Shown: positions 47,501-59,078, numbered from the stretch's first letter. The stretch: DNA of 64,000 nucleotides from Dactylis glomerata (GCA_007115705.1 QXEO01000222.1:796918-860917), one strand, 5' to 3'. A program made the numbers and translations. The notes: generated by a model not told the origin, from the letters alone.

Positions 47501-50500
47501 TGGTGAGATAGCAATAAGCCCCGTACGGGGTAATAAAGGATGTCTTTATTTGATCCGGCTCATACAAAGGGATCTGGTGGAAACCAGAATATGCATCTAC
47601 GAATGATAACAGTTCACATCCAGCTGTGGAATCAATCACTTGATCGATCCGAGGGAGCGGGAATGGATCCTTGGGACATGCCTTGTTCAAGTTAGTGTAA
47701 TCAACACACATCCGCCATACTTTTACTATGGCGGGCTCATCCTTCTTCTTCTCCACCAAAACCGGATTAGACACCCAATCCGGATGCAGTACTTCCTTGA
47801 TAAAGCCGGAGGCTAGGAGCCTGGCTACTTCCTCCCAGATCGCTTTCCTTCTATCATCCGCATTCCGCCGGAGCGGCTGCTTTACCGGCTTAGCATCTGG
47901 CCTTACATGCAGTGCGTGCTCAGCCAGCTCCCTCGGCACACCTTGCAGGTCTGAAGTAGACCATGCAAAGATATCCCGACTCTCACGAAGGAAGCTGATG
48001 AGCTCGCTTTCCTATTTGGGGTCCAATCCTGCCCCGATGAGGGCATGGCGCTCCGGGAAAACTTCATCCAGAGGCACCTTTTTGACTTCCTTGCTCACTT
48101 GAAAAGAAGCACTGCCACCTGGGTTCGTCATGCCCGGCATAGATTTGCCGGCCGCGACTGTCTCCGCTATCTCCACGGCTCGCTTGAGCCTCTTCTTTTC
48201 CTCGGCAATGATCAGAGTTTCGGCCAGATTTGATCCGGCTGTGGCACATGCCATCGAGCGCTTGTAATCACCAATGATGGTGATCACTCCCTTGGGCCCC
48301 GGTATCTTCATCTTCAGATACGCAACATGCGTAGAGGCCATGAACTTTGCCAGTGCCGGCCTACCCAGCAGAGCATGGTAGGGGCTTTCCAGATCCACCA
48401 CCTCAAACATGAGGTTCTCCACCCTGTAGTTATCCCGGTTGCCAAACATGACATCCATCCGGATCTTGCCCATCGGCGCACATGAAAGTCCCGGCACAAT
48501 GCCGTGGAATGTGGTCTTGCTCGGCTCAAGCATATTCTCCTTGATGCCCAACTTCTGCATCGTATCACGATACATGATGTTGATGCTGCTTCCATTGTCA
48601 ATGAGGACCTTGCTGAACCTCACATTATTAGCCGGCCCGACAAATGTCGGATCCATCACTAGCGCATATCCGCCGGGGTTTGGCATGATCCTGGGATGAT
48701 CTGCCCTGTCCCAGCCAATGGCCTGGTCAGACCAGTACATTAGCTTCGGAACTGCCGACATAACTGCATTCACCTCCAAACACCGCCGGTACAAGCTCTG
48801 CTTGTCTGTTCTTTCGGTCTCAAAGACCATGTAGCTCTGATCGTGCTCCTTGTACTCATTCCGGCCCGCTGCTGGGCCTCCGGCATAATATTCCGGGTTA
48901 TAGTTCTGATCCACTTGATTTACGCCGGCATTTCCGGCATTATTCTGGTTCCCGGGATTAACCAGCCTGGGCAGGACTGCAACTTTATTTGCACCTGTCA
49001 ACGGCGATGGAGCTGCCGGGACAGGTGGTCTAGCCGGCCCGTATGGACCTGCACGACCGGCCAATCTGTCATCCAGCCATGAACAGTTTCTGGTCAAATG
49101 ATTCGCCGGCTTACCCGGCTGGAATGTGTGAAACACACAAGGCTTGTCCATGGCCAAACCCACCGTATATTTTGGCCACTGCTTCGTTTGACCGGCGACA
49201 CCACCAGCATTCTTATTGATCCAAACATTCTTTTTCTGGAAGGGCTGCGCTTGCTGCTGCGGTTGTTGCTGCTGTTGCTGCTGAGGCTGCTGATAGCCCT
49301 CGTATCTCGGCCGCTGGCTACTGCCGGCGCCCCCTTGCTCCTCCTCCATGGCTGCTACTTGTGTCGTGCCATACCGATAATCCGGCCGCTCATATCTCCT
49401 CTTATTTCGGTTATCCGGGCGAGAAAACTGCCCCGGTCTCCCGGTGTTGCTATTGTTCCGCTGGGCCTTCCCCTGTCCTTGTGAATCAAGGGTGGGCTGC
49501 ATGGGATCTCCCAGAGCATAACTATCCGCAATCTTGATTGTCTCGGCCAGCGTGGCCGGCATTTCCCTCTGAAGCTTTTGCCACAACATGGTGCCATGCC
49601 GGCACCCATGAGCAAACCACATGACGGCCTGCTGTTCCACAACTCCTTCGCAGGAATTGCACAACGTGCACCACCTAGTCAGGTAGTCACGATCAGTCTC
49701 ATATTCTCCTTGCCGGCAGCTAGCTAGTTGTTGCGGGCGATTGGGTCTCTTATAAGTACTGGTGAAGTTTGACACAAACTGCTCTTCAAAATCAACCCAG
49801 CCATTGATACTTCCGACCGGCAGATTATTCAGCCATATCCTGGCTGGTCCTTCTAGCATTTGCGGCACATATCGTACCGCCCACCGGAGGTTTCCCCCGG
49901 CGATGTTCACTGCAGTGGAGTAGTCCTCCAACCAATCTTCCGGCTTTGTACTGCCGTTATATGTCCTCGCGCCCCGCGCGAGCTCGAAACAGTAAGGCAC
50001 CGGCTCACCCATAATCCGGGGTCCAAAGCACATAGGACCCGGAGCTCCTTGTCTCTCCACCAACTCTGACTGGTGAATCCTGTCCAGCTTGAAGCGCGCA
50101 TCATTTGCCGCTAATGACCGAGGTCCGAGCCGGGACACAATTGGGCCCGCGATCATCTTTTGCTGCTGCTGTTCCGGCTGACACTGCTCATTCAGCTGGC
50201 CTTGCTGATACTGCTGGCCTTGCTGATACTGCTGCTGATATCCCGTCCTTGCCAGGGCGGAATTTCCATCATCTTCACGGTGTCTCGGCTGACCCATGCC
50301 TTGCTGCTGCACCGCATGTCCGGCGCCCTGCTGCTGACGCCGGGCTGCACTGTTACTCCGGCCCCCACCGGCCGAAACTGCTCCTTGCCCGGCCGGCACA
50401 TTCTGGCCAGCCTTCTTGCTGCTGACATTCTTGTTAGTTTGGCCGGCACTCTTCTGCACCACCGCCTGCTTTCCGGCGACTGCCGGATCATACACTTGGA

Positions 50501-51551
50501 TCTGCTTGTCCCGGCGGCCAGAGGTCACACTTTCGGCACGCCGGGCGCTTGGATGCGGGGACGAAGCTTGGCCCTTCGACCTCGCACCGGCACCTCCTGC
50601 CGACACAACAAACTGGGATGCCCCGGCACCTGGGTTTGCCTTTTTGAAGGCCTCCTGCTGCTTGGTAGCTTCAGACAAAAGATGGTTAAGCCGGGCCTGC
50701 TGCTCATGCAGTGCTTCGCCGGATAAACTAGATAAGTCTTTAGCTACTTCTGCTGCTGCTCTAAGGTTCTTCACTGGGGAGCTATAAATTACCTTAGGCA
50801 CACTACTAGTTGCAGTATGACCCTTATCACTAGAACCTTTTTCTAGCTCAGTGTTAAGATCTCTACCTCTAGTTCTAACCTCATCTATCCGGCTAGGCCG
50901 GGTTACCACAGGAGTAAAACCATGTGCTGCCTCATACTCACGGAGTTGCCGGTTAAACCGTTCGCGCTCCTGGTGCATGGCCAGGGCCTCATCGACGAGG
51001 GCCTGGCGAGATCCCTCCAGGACCTCCCTAGTCTGCTCCGGATCATCGCCGGATCGCACCGGCTCAAGAAGCCGATCGATGATGGGAAGAAGCACCTGGC
51101 CCCTAGCCGGCACGCCGGAAGTGCTGGCCAGGTTCTCAACGCGCTCCAATGGAGGACGCGCAGACCTCTTGGCCTTCGGCGGCTCCGGGGGAGTATCCGC
51201 TGCTGCTGCTGCCTTGCCGGCACCATCTGCCGGCGGCACTGATGTGCAGGCCATCATCACCTCGGCCGACTCTACTGAGCGAGCGCTACGCCCAGCGTGA
51301 GCCAGCCGATGTGATGGAGGATCCGCCGCCACCAGCACCTCTTCCCTGCAAACTCTCTCAGTCCCCACGTACACCTCGTGGGAACCAAAAGACATGATCC
51401 GGCCGTCCCTGGGGAACGGTCGGCCGCCGAGACATCTGGCATTGTCACTGACGAAGCTGAGCGAGCCTAGCTTCTGGACAAGGCCAGAGACCACGCGCAC
51501 TCCCGAAACTGTTATCACGGACCCCGTCCGAATAAACACTCCGCCCAGCAT
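44526..51551 (-). pseudogene. A2 gag-pol polyprotein with two TAG codons
   Basis: One continuous minus-strand frame of 2,341 codons from MLGGVFIRTG to RPFYS, interrupted only by TAG at 48012-48014 and 45414-45416. Order: gag (Pro/Ala and Gln-rich N-terminus; capsid with FVSNFTSTYKRPN), a protease-like region (VLIDNGSSINIMY), RT (LSFVDAYSGFHQI, VYVDDVVI), RNase H (HFDGSK, AEYEALVHG, GDSDLVIQQ), a PGT-rich linker, and integrase with HHCC finger, a DD35E core and a basic C-terminus. A1 has TGG at the second stop. The same frame is open upstream to 51608, inside the LTR. Apart from the two stops it appears full-length and could have supplied proteins to A1-like copies. Confidence 0.9.
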
Positions 51552-51560
51552 ATCGATCAG

Positions 51561-51579
51561 CCCCATGGTGGGCGCCAAA
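51561..51579 (-). other. A2 primer binding site
   Basis: Minus-strand TTTGGCGCCCACCATGGGG next to the LTR end CGACGACA. Confidence 0.75.
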
Positions 51580-52511
51580 TGTCGTCGTGGTGAAACAACA
51601 TATGCCATGGGATGGCTTAAATGGGGGCCGAACTAGATGTTGGAGGATTCGGGAGAGGGGAACGAGCTGAAAAGCATGACAGAAAGGAACACAGATCTAC
51701 CCAGGTTCGGGGCTCTCGTAAGGAGATAACACCCCTACTCCTGCTCTACTGGATATATATTTGGATCAATGGAGTATACAACAATGGCGCTTCCAAGCTC
51801 TCTGCTAGAGGAGGAAGATGAACTGCTGCTAAGTGTAGGAACACCGAATGACCAACCCTCCCACTAGGGCTCCCTATGCCACCTTATATAGTGGTGGCCA
51901 GGGTTACAACGGTCACCTGAGACCAGAGACACCAACTACACTCCGAATAGGGCAAGCTGACGAAGGCAGACACCCTTGACTTTCTCCCTGATTGCTCTCG
52001 ATGGGACTCACCCTCGCTGTACCTCGTACTTCCTGGACTGTGACCTTACCACTGTGAGGTAAGGGCCGTACTTGTGCACAGTGAGGGTAGGTAAATCACC
52101 ACTGTGCACCCTGTCAACATGATCTCCCTCCATACTGGGCAGAATCTCTCCTTGATTGTAGGGATAGGACACCTTGGTTGACTTATATGTCCCGGATATG
52201 ACCGTTGGCCATATCCTGGACCTATATGCCGGACCAACGACCTAGGAAGGTCGGGTAATCCGGCCTCCCCGCTCCTGCACAACATATGAAATAAGTTTAG
52301 GCCGGCATATCTATGCATATGCCGGCACTCCTCAATAAGTATCCCGGTTATTCCGGCATATCTATACCGCCACCGGGATACACTTATATGCCGGTCTGGC
52401 CGACGCTCCTGTATTCCGGCCAGACCCCATCTAGGTCAACCGACACAAGGTCAACCTTACTCCTTGTATCTTTCTAGTCTCTTGACCCTACCGGGGGTCA
52501 TCCCCCCGACA
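51580..52511 (-). repeat. A2 5' LTR (932 bp)
   Basis: Minus-strand TGTCGGGGGGATGACCCCC start at 52511 and CGACGACA end. Minus-strand TATA box at about 51883-51890. It belongs to a different subfamily from A1: the ~100 bp after the terminus differ (for example GGTTGACCTTGTGTCGG here) while the rest aligns. Confidence 0.9.
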
Positions 52512-52929
52512 CACAGAGACGACAACCCCGCCCAGTTCAGGCTTATTCGCCAAGGAAACGCTGGGGCGGAGCCGAAAGATGGATCTCCAAAGAAGAAAAT
52601 AGGGTTCAATCCCCAGGAATGACTCGCAAAGAGTTACGAAGCAGGCAATGTGAAGGATAGAATTAGGTGTGAGCTGTAAGTTGCACACCGTAAACATAAA
52701 GAAGCCCACGAAGAAATTCGTGGGTAGGAAAAGAGAGTCCGCAGAGAAGGAAAGAAAGAAACATCACCCGGTAGCCACTCGGGGGCTTGGGGATCCGTTC
52801 GGTGCTCGAAAACCTGATGGAATCACTGCTGGAGATGAGACCATCTGTCTTGGCCTTGTCCAGCTCCTTCTGCGTGGCAGCAGAGGGTACCCAGCTAGTC
52901 GCGGAGCTCGTTGCCTTCCCTTTGGCCAT
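52512..52929 (-). pseudogene. C2 antisense gene, 5' exon with Transposase_28-like domain
   Basis: Starts at ATG 52929 (MAKGKATSSATSW). It encodes the start of the domain (PPSGYRVMFLSFLLCGLSF, EFLRGLLYVYGVQL) and, after a frameshift near 52680, SILHIACFVTLCESFLGIEP and WRSIFRLRP. A2 interrupts it at 52512. The same domain type opens the antisense genes of A1, A2 and B, so the families share this gene despite having diverged. Confidence 0.7.
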
Positions 52930-53073
52930 GTTGTTCTTCACTGCCAGGTGTTTCACGCGCATCTACGAATCTACGCTCAGGGGCTATGTGCGCGAAGAGC
53001 AGGGCGCAAGGATTGGCAATGGCGGTGGCGGTGTAGAGAAAGAGCTGGTAAACAGTACAAATCCCCACTCTCC

Positions 53074-53084
53074 CCTTATATACC
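53074..53084 (-). promoter_or_regulatory. C2 antisense promoter TATA box
   Basis: Minus-strand GGTATATAAGG about 145 bp upstream of the ATG at 52929. It is the fourth Tat element of the window with a TATA box facing its antisense gene. Confidence 0.6.
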
Positions 53085-54179
53085 TTCTTGGTGAAGGAAT
53101 GTGGGCTGCGATGTGGCGAAAGAAGCGGAAGCGGTAGCCCACTAACGGGCAGAGAAATACAAAATTACCGCGCTACCCATGAAATGGTATGCGCTCAATA
53201 AGGGTGACGTATAGTTAAATTTGGCCACTGACGTCACGAAGAAGACGAAAAATCAAAAGATCAATTCGACAGATGCATATAATCGACGAGTATCGAATAT
53301 GGCAACTTCAGAATAAAAGGATGATAGGAAAGAACAAACAAGGTTGGCGCCGACAATACAAGAAGACAATTTAGGAGACTATACCCGAAAAACATTCGAC
53401 TATAGCCTCGGGGGCTACTACCATCGGGAGCGCTGAGCGCGCACCCGACGAAATTATCGCTAAACTATTTTGAGTTGAAGCATGATGATGGAGTACACTA
53501 TATTTGAGCCTATACTTGAAAAAAAGTTTTGTTCGACTATAGCCTCGGGGGCTACTCCCATCGGGAGCGCTGAGCGTGCACCCGACGATGTTTTTTAATG
53601 AGCACTAGAGCACGGAAAAGCGAAGGAATATGTGATGAAACATTGTTACTCCCGAATATTTTCAGTCAAAATTAGACTGCAACATGTGATTCTCGAGTTG
53701 CGTTATCGCAACGAAACTCGAATGCCGTGATTTATCATGAAGGTAAGACCCCGAGATCCGTCCTGTGTGGCCTGGTATACGCACATGGATGCGCTCTACT
53801 GGTATGTATCCATGTCTACGACGTGAAGAAAATCCTCGTGGACGCACTGGGTACCCTGAGAACCACTGGGATTCATTATTTGCAAGTCCTAAATGCGGCA
53901 AAAGAGCGAGTCTGGCCGGTATCCTGAATTCAAGTCCAAGGGGATTGAATTTGAAGTAGGTGGCAAGTATCTGCTCCGGCAGTTAGCTGACCTCTTGATC
54001 CGTCTGAGTTGTCAGGCTTGTTCATCAAAACCCCTTGCGAGATATTATCATGAAAATAAGTCGAAAGGCCAAGTCGAAGATTTGAAGATGGGAAGAAGCC
54101 AAAGAATTGATCAAGTCGAAGATTTAAAGATTAGAGATTCAACCCGAATCTACAATTCTGGTAGAATCTCAGGGGCTAC
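53085..54179 (+). other. C2 region before the 3' LTR, with polypurine-like blocks
   Basis: No gene. At 53404-53450 and 53540-53587 it holds two copies of a block beginning GCCTCGGGGGCTACT followed by CATCGGGAGCGCTGAGCG. The true polypurine tract, CTCAGGGGCTAC, is at about 54168-54179. Much of 53650-54179 is shared with C1 at 59530-60044. Confidence 0.7.
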
Positions 54180-54514
54180 TGACAGGGGTATAGCTAATAG
54201 AGCCCGCTAGTTGAGTACCCCTGAGGCCCGTTAAGCTAGGCCCAATTGTAATGATAATCGAAATACGAGTTCTTACCGTATGTCGATGTTGTAATCTGTA
54301 TCGGACCCTACCCGATCCTCGAGACCTGGCCACATATATATAGGGGCCAGGAGGGGACGGCGTAGGACAGATTGAAAGGAAGCAAGGTTCGACACCCAAG
54401 TTTACTTTCGATATACACCTGTTTCGACTAACTTTACCTTTGAGTTCATCCGACGCCCTATCTCCCCGATCCTAAGTCCTTCATCTATGGCATTTGTCGG
54501 GTTAACCCTCGTCA
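54180..54514 (+). repeat. C2 3' LTR (335 bp)
   Basis: Partner of 31356-31690, followed by the ACCTC duplication at 54515-54519. Confidence 0.92.
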
Positions 54515-54519
54515 ACCTC

Positions 54520-57500
54520 ACTACGCGTATCTAACGCTAAAAATTCTAGGACCCAAAGGAACGATTACAGTACAAGGGAGCTTCGAAGTAGCCAACACTT
54601 GCGACAAAGAATTCAATAGAATGGCACAAACTTTTGGCATGACAGCAGAATATGAGAGACTGAAAGGAGAAACCGATCATAATGTGCTACCCGACGTTGG
54701 ACGATCCCTGCCAGATCAGGCTTTCGACACAACTCAGGACTCGAAGAAAATCTAGGTCCACACTACGGACCCGAACAAGACAACATCGATTGCGGTAAAC
54801 CTGGATCCCGCATAGGAAAGCGCGCTCATCGAGTTCCTCCATGAGCGCTGGGAAATCTTTGCCTGGTGTCCTTCAGACATGCCAGGGGTTCCCAGGGAAC
54901 TCGTCGAGCATGCATTAATTGTAGATCCTAAAGCAAAGCCAGTCAAGCAACCATTGCGACGATTTGATGAACCCAAAAGGAAGGCGATAGCATCAGAATT
55001 GCACAGGCTAGAAAACGCCAGATTTATCAGAGAAATAAAAAGTTTGAGTTGGGTATCCAATCCAGTCATCGTACCCAAGAAAAACACAGACGTACAAAGA
55101 GTGTGTGTCGATTACACATCTCTCAATAAGCACTGTCCAAAGGATCCCTTCCCTCTACCCCGCATTGATCAGATAATTGATTCAACAGTGGGATGTGCAA
55201 GGCTTTCCTTTCTGGACGCATATTCTGGTTACAACCAGATCAAGTTGAAGAAAGAAGACAAAGAAAAGACAGCTTTAATTACGCCATGTGGGGTGTTTTG
55301 CTATCAAGTGATGTCTTTCAGCCTAAAAAATGCAGGAGCAACTTATCAACGGATGATGCAAAATTGCCTGGGGAGCCAAATAGGACGCAACATCCAAGTC
55401 TATATTGACGATGTAGTCATTACCACAAGAAAGGAGGAATCCCTAATCAGCGACTTGGCAGAAACCTTCGACAACCTGAGCAGGTACAAGCTTAAGCTCA
55501 ACCCGACAAAGTGTTCCTTCGGTGTATCGGCAGGACAACTTTTAGGGTTCCTGGTGTTAGCACGAGGAATAGAGGCAAACCCAGAGAAGATCCAAGCAAT
55601 TTTAACAATGGGGAAACCCACGAAACTACACGACGTACAAAAACTCGCAGGACGTGTCGCGGCACTAAATCATTTCGTTGCTCGATTGGGAGAGAAAGCA
55701 CTCCCTTTCTATGAACTTATGAAGAAGTCAGACGATAAATTTGAATAGACAGAAGAAGTAGATGCAGCTTTTGTGCAGCTGAGAAAAGTGCTTTCCACGC
55801 CACCAGTGCTGGTCGCACTAAAAGAAAAAGAGCCACTACTACTCTACATCGCCGCAACCCATCAGGTGGTGAGTACAGTATTGGTAGTCGAAAGAAGTGA
55901 AGAGGGAAAAGCCCACGGTGTCCAGAGACCAGTATATTTCATCAGTGAAGTACTTTCTCCGACAAAACAGATGTATCTGCACTATCAAAAACTCGCATAT
56001 AGTGTCTTTACAACAGCACGAAAATTTCGACAATACTTTGCAGTTCACCCAATCATAGTGGTGAACGAAACACCACTATCAAACATATTGAACAATCCTT
56101 CAGCAACAGGGCGTGTCTCTTTATGGGGAATCGAATTATCTCCCATGGACATCACGTATGAAAAAAGAAAGGCGATCAAGTCGCAAATCTTGCCAGATTT
56201 CACAGCAGAGTGGTTGGAGTTACAGAGCACGGGACTGCCAGATTTATCGAGTGTCTGGACAATGTACTTCGACGGTTCTAAAAGAATCCAAGGCGCAGGC
56301 GCAGGAGTAGTCTTGATATCACCACAAGGCGACAAACTAAAGTATGTTTTAAGGATGAGTTTTCCGCAGGCCTCTAATAATGAAGCAGAATACGAGGCTT
56401 TACTGCACGGAATGAAGATGGCCAAGGCATACGGAGCAACTCGCTTAAAAATATTCGGAGATTCAAACCTCGTTGTCCAACAAGTTATGACCAGATGCGA
56501 CACAATCAATGACAACATGATGGCCTACAAGAACTTGTATCACTATCTCGAAGGAACATTTGATGGGTGCGAAGTCTCGCACGTCAGCAGAAATAGCAAT
56601 GAGGAAGCCGACACTCTAGCAAATATCGGGTCACAGTGCCTGCCCATGCCATCCGAAGTCTTCTGGGAAGAAATAGTGGAAAGATCGATAAAAAGCGTCA
56701 AAAGTTCGACTACTGCAGTAGGCTCAGGGGCTGATGCGAAAAATGATGAGAGTACACCAGAACCCGAGGAAGTCATGATGATAGAAGAAGCCTGGATGCA
56801 GCCATATCTCGCATACATGATAAATAAGAAGTTACCAGAAGATGCAGTGGAAGCCAAAAGAATAACTCGACGATCGAAAGCATTTGTCATGTTGCAGGGA
56901 AAATTATACAAGAAGAGCATAACTGGCGTTTTGCAGTGTTGCGTAACACCTCAAGAAGGACAAGTAATATTAAAAGATATACACGTTGGAGTATGTGGCC
57001 ATCATGCTAGCATCAGGGCAATCGCGGCAAAAGCGTTTCGAGCAGGATTCTATTGGCTAACAGCCATCAAAGACGCAAAAGATATAGTTCAAAAATGTGA
57101 AGCATGTCAAAGATTCGCGTCTCGACCACACGCGCCGGCAGTAGAATTACAGCCAATACCATTGTCTTGGCCCTTTGCACAATGGGGCTTCGATATGGTA
57201 GGGAAGTTGCACAAATCCTGGCCAGGAGGGCATGTCTACATGTTAGTGGCAGTCGACAAATTTACCAAGTGGGTAGAAGCGGCCCCGGTAACAACTCAAG
57301 ATTTGACAGTAGCAATCAATTTCATTAAGTCAATAGTATTTCGCTTCGGTATACCATACAGTATCATCACGGACAACGGGACAAACTTCACTTCAAGGGA
57401 ATTCAAGAATTACTGCGAAGGTTTGGGAATCAAACTCAAGTTTGCATTCGTAGCACACCCGAAGACGAATGGGCAAGTCGAAAAAGCCAATGGCCTAATA

Positions 57501-58028
57501 TGCAATGGGATAAAAAAGAGGCTCTTAGAGCCTCTCAAGAAAGCAAAGAGTGCTTGGGTAGAAGAACTGCCCTCCGTTCTTTGGAGTCTAAGAACTACGC
57601 CTAATGCAGCTACTCAAGAAACTCCCTTTTTTCTGGTCCACGGCGCAGAAGCCATGCTTCCAGTCGAGATTACACACGAAGCTCCAAGAGTGACGACATA
57701 CGATGAAGTAACCTCAACAGAAGCACTACAAAATGACGTTGATGCACTGGATGAAGCAAGAGATAAAGCACTGGAAAGAGCCACACAGTATCAACAGAGC
57801 CTGCGGAACTACCACAGTAGTCGAGTTCGTCCGTGATCCTTTGTGGTGGGAGATTTAGTCTTGCGACTCAAACAGGATGGCTACAGCAAGTTAGAGTCCC
57901 CTTGGGTAGGACCTTACATTGTCACAGAAGTAATCACAGGAGGTGCTTATCGACTACAAGACAAGAAAATGGGAAAAGATGAAAACAACCCGTGGAATGC
58001 GGAGCAGCTACGGCGTTTTTACGCATAG
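54520..58028 (+). pseudogene. C1 pol: end of protease, RT, RNase H, integrase
   Basis: Continues the frame cut at 31355 (HYAYLTLKILGPKG). RT has LSFLDAYSGYNQI and VYIDDVVI; RNase H has MYFDGSKRIQGAG, AEYEALLHG, FGDSNLVVQQ and NEEADTLAN. Integrase has the HHCC finger (GHHASIR...CEACQR), catalytic WGFDMVG, ITDNGTNF and NGQVEKANG, and ends RRFYA. A single frame runs the whole way with stops only at 54753 (TAG), 54813 (TAG), 55746 (TAG) and 57834 (TGA), and no frameshift. All catalytic residues are present. Confidence 0.9.
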
Positions 58029-58399
58029 AAGAAATCTAGTAACATCAGTAACTTCAAGTTGACCCTCTAAACCCAGAATATGAGGCCACAGGTCGGGTTC
58101 CTTGGGTTAACTCGACAAATTGTATAAATATTTTACTTTTCCACTCGGGGGCTTCAACCCTCGGGTCGTACGAAAGAAAGTGCAATACAATATGGAGATC
58201 TTTAAAAATATACTACTAGGTTGTGAGACAACCCGATATTTCTTTAAACGATATGATTGGTTCAAAGGAACCCGATAATATATATAGCATACCTCGGAAC
58301 GACGATTTGTTCCCATGGTCTAACAAATACAAGCATAAAAACCGAATACGATTATTCATTACAACTAGCACGACAACAAGGCAACTCGAAAAGGAGATT

Positions 58400-58972
58400 C
58401 TAGTGGAAGTGTACTTTAGCCTCGTACTCCTTCTGGCATTGAGTACAGTCAAAGATCTTCACATCAAACTTCGACGTACCAATATGATAGTCGAAGGACA
58501 TGAAGAAACCTCGCTGGATGTCGTGATCATCCACAAACTGGGACCAGCCGCCCTTGAAGTATTGTTCGCCAGCACCGTCATACCAGACCTCCACCTCATA
58601 GGGAGTTCCTCCCCCAGAATGCTCACGAAGAATTGCTTCACGCAACTCCCGCCCATCCATGAACTTGGTGAACTTTAGCGACAGCCGTTGAATTTCACGG
58701 CACTGCGCGCCGGCAATACAGAAAAATGAGTATATCCTCGGCTGAGGAGGAGAGGTGTTACCAGGAGGTGCGCTTGGACTTGGGATAGCACGAGGCACCT
58801 TTGGTTTATTCTTACTCCCGACTGGGCGGCCGGGATGCCACTTCACTGGAACGGACAATGAAGATCCTACAACATCTGGTGCTGTCTTATTTTTGCTGCC
58901 ACGAGAACGGCCGCGACCCCGCGGCGTCGTCGGGGAGCCGAGGTTTAGACGGGACCCATCTGCATTAGCCAT
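58400..58972 (-). CDS. C1 antisense gene: AT-hook and B3-domain protein (190 aa)
   Basis: Single-exon frame on the strand opposite to C1, ATG at 58972, no lesion. Residues 18-30 (RGRGRSRGSKNK) and 45-58 (HPGRPVGSKNKPK) look like AT-hooks, which bind AT-rich DNA in the minor groove. A Pro/Ser linker follows. Residues ~95-172 resemble a plant B3 DNA-binding domain: KFTKFMDGRELREAI, GGWSQFVDDHDIQRG, FFMSFDYH and FDVKIFD fit its usual GW..FV....G..F.F....F.V.IFD pattern. It ends QKEYEAKVHFH. No Transposase_28-like region is present, unlike the antisense genes of C2, A1, A2 and B. It may be a captured host gene or an exapted ORF. The open frame in an element with LTRs ~3% diverged is notable, but its expression is unknown. 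Confidence 0.7.
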   Translation of the reverse strand: MANADGSRLNLGSPTTPRGRGRSRGSKNKTAPDVVGSSLSVPVKWHPGRPVGSKNKPKVPRAIPSPSAPPGNTSPPQPRIYSFFCIAGAQCREIQRLSLKFTKFMDGRELREAILREHSGGGTPYEVEVWYDGAGEQYFKGGWSQFVDDHDIQRGFFMSFDYHIGTSKFDVKIFDCTQCQKEYEAKVHFH

Positions 58973-59069
58973 GGAGATAAGTTGGCAGATAAGAAACCCT
59001 AGATGAAGAAGAAGATGATGCGGCGGAGGAGGAATCTGTTTAGGGTTTTTACCCTCGCCAAGTGTGCTT

Positions 59070-59078
59070 TATTTATAA
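59070..59078 (-). promoter_or_regulatory. C1 antisense promoter TATA box
   Basis: Minus-strand TTATAAATA about 100 bp upstream of the B3-protein ATG, with a CT-rich leader (CATCTTCTTCTTCATC) between. The spacing is normal for a plant core promoter and a short 5' UTR. Confidence 0.6.

Larger units (their letters stand above)
38153..52511 (-). mobile_element. Element A2: near-complete autonomous Tat-lineage retrotransposon
   Basis: Minus-strand family-A element with a full 932-bp 5' LTR (51580-52511), PBS, gag-pol, antisense gene, polypurine tract and a truncated 3' LTR. It is inserted in the antisense gene of C2. The C2 base order stops at about 38152 and resumes at 52512, with no visible duplication because the left end is deleted. 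The overlapping LTR parts differ at about four positions in 250. Confidence 0.9.
31356..54514 (+). mobile_element. Element C2: non-autonomous family-C element (interrupted by A2)
   Basis: Own sequence is 31356-38152 and 52512-54514. It has two 335-bp LTRs differing at about ten positions, a PBS, a gag-protease frame and antisense coding sequence, but no RT, RNase H or integrase. Protease is followed directly by a post-pol spacer. It lies inside C1 in the same orientation. C3 has the same deletion and shares stop codons. Confidence 0.92.
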
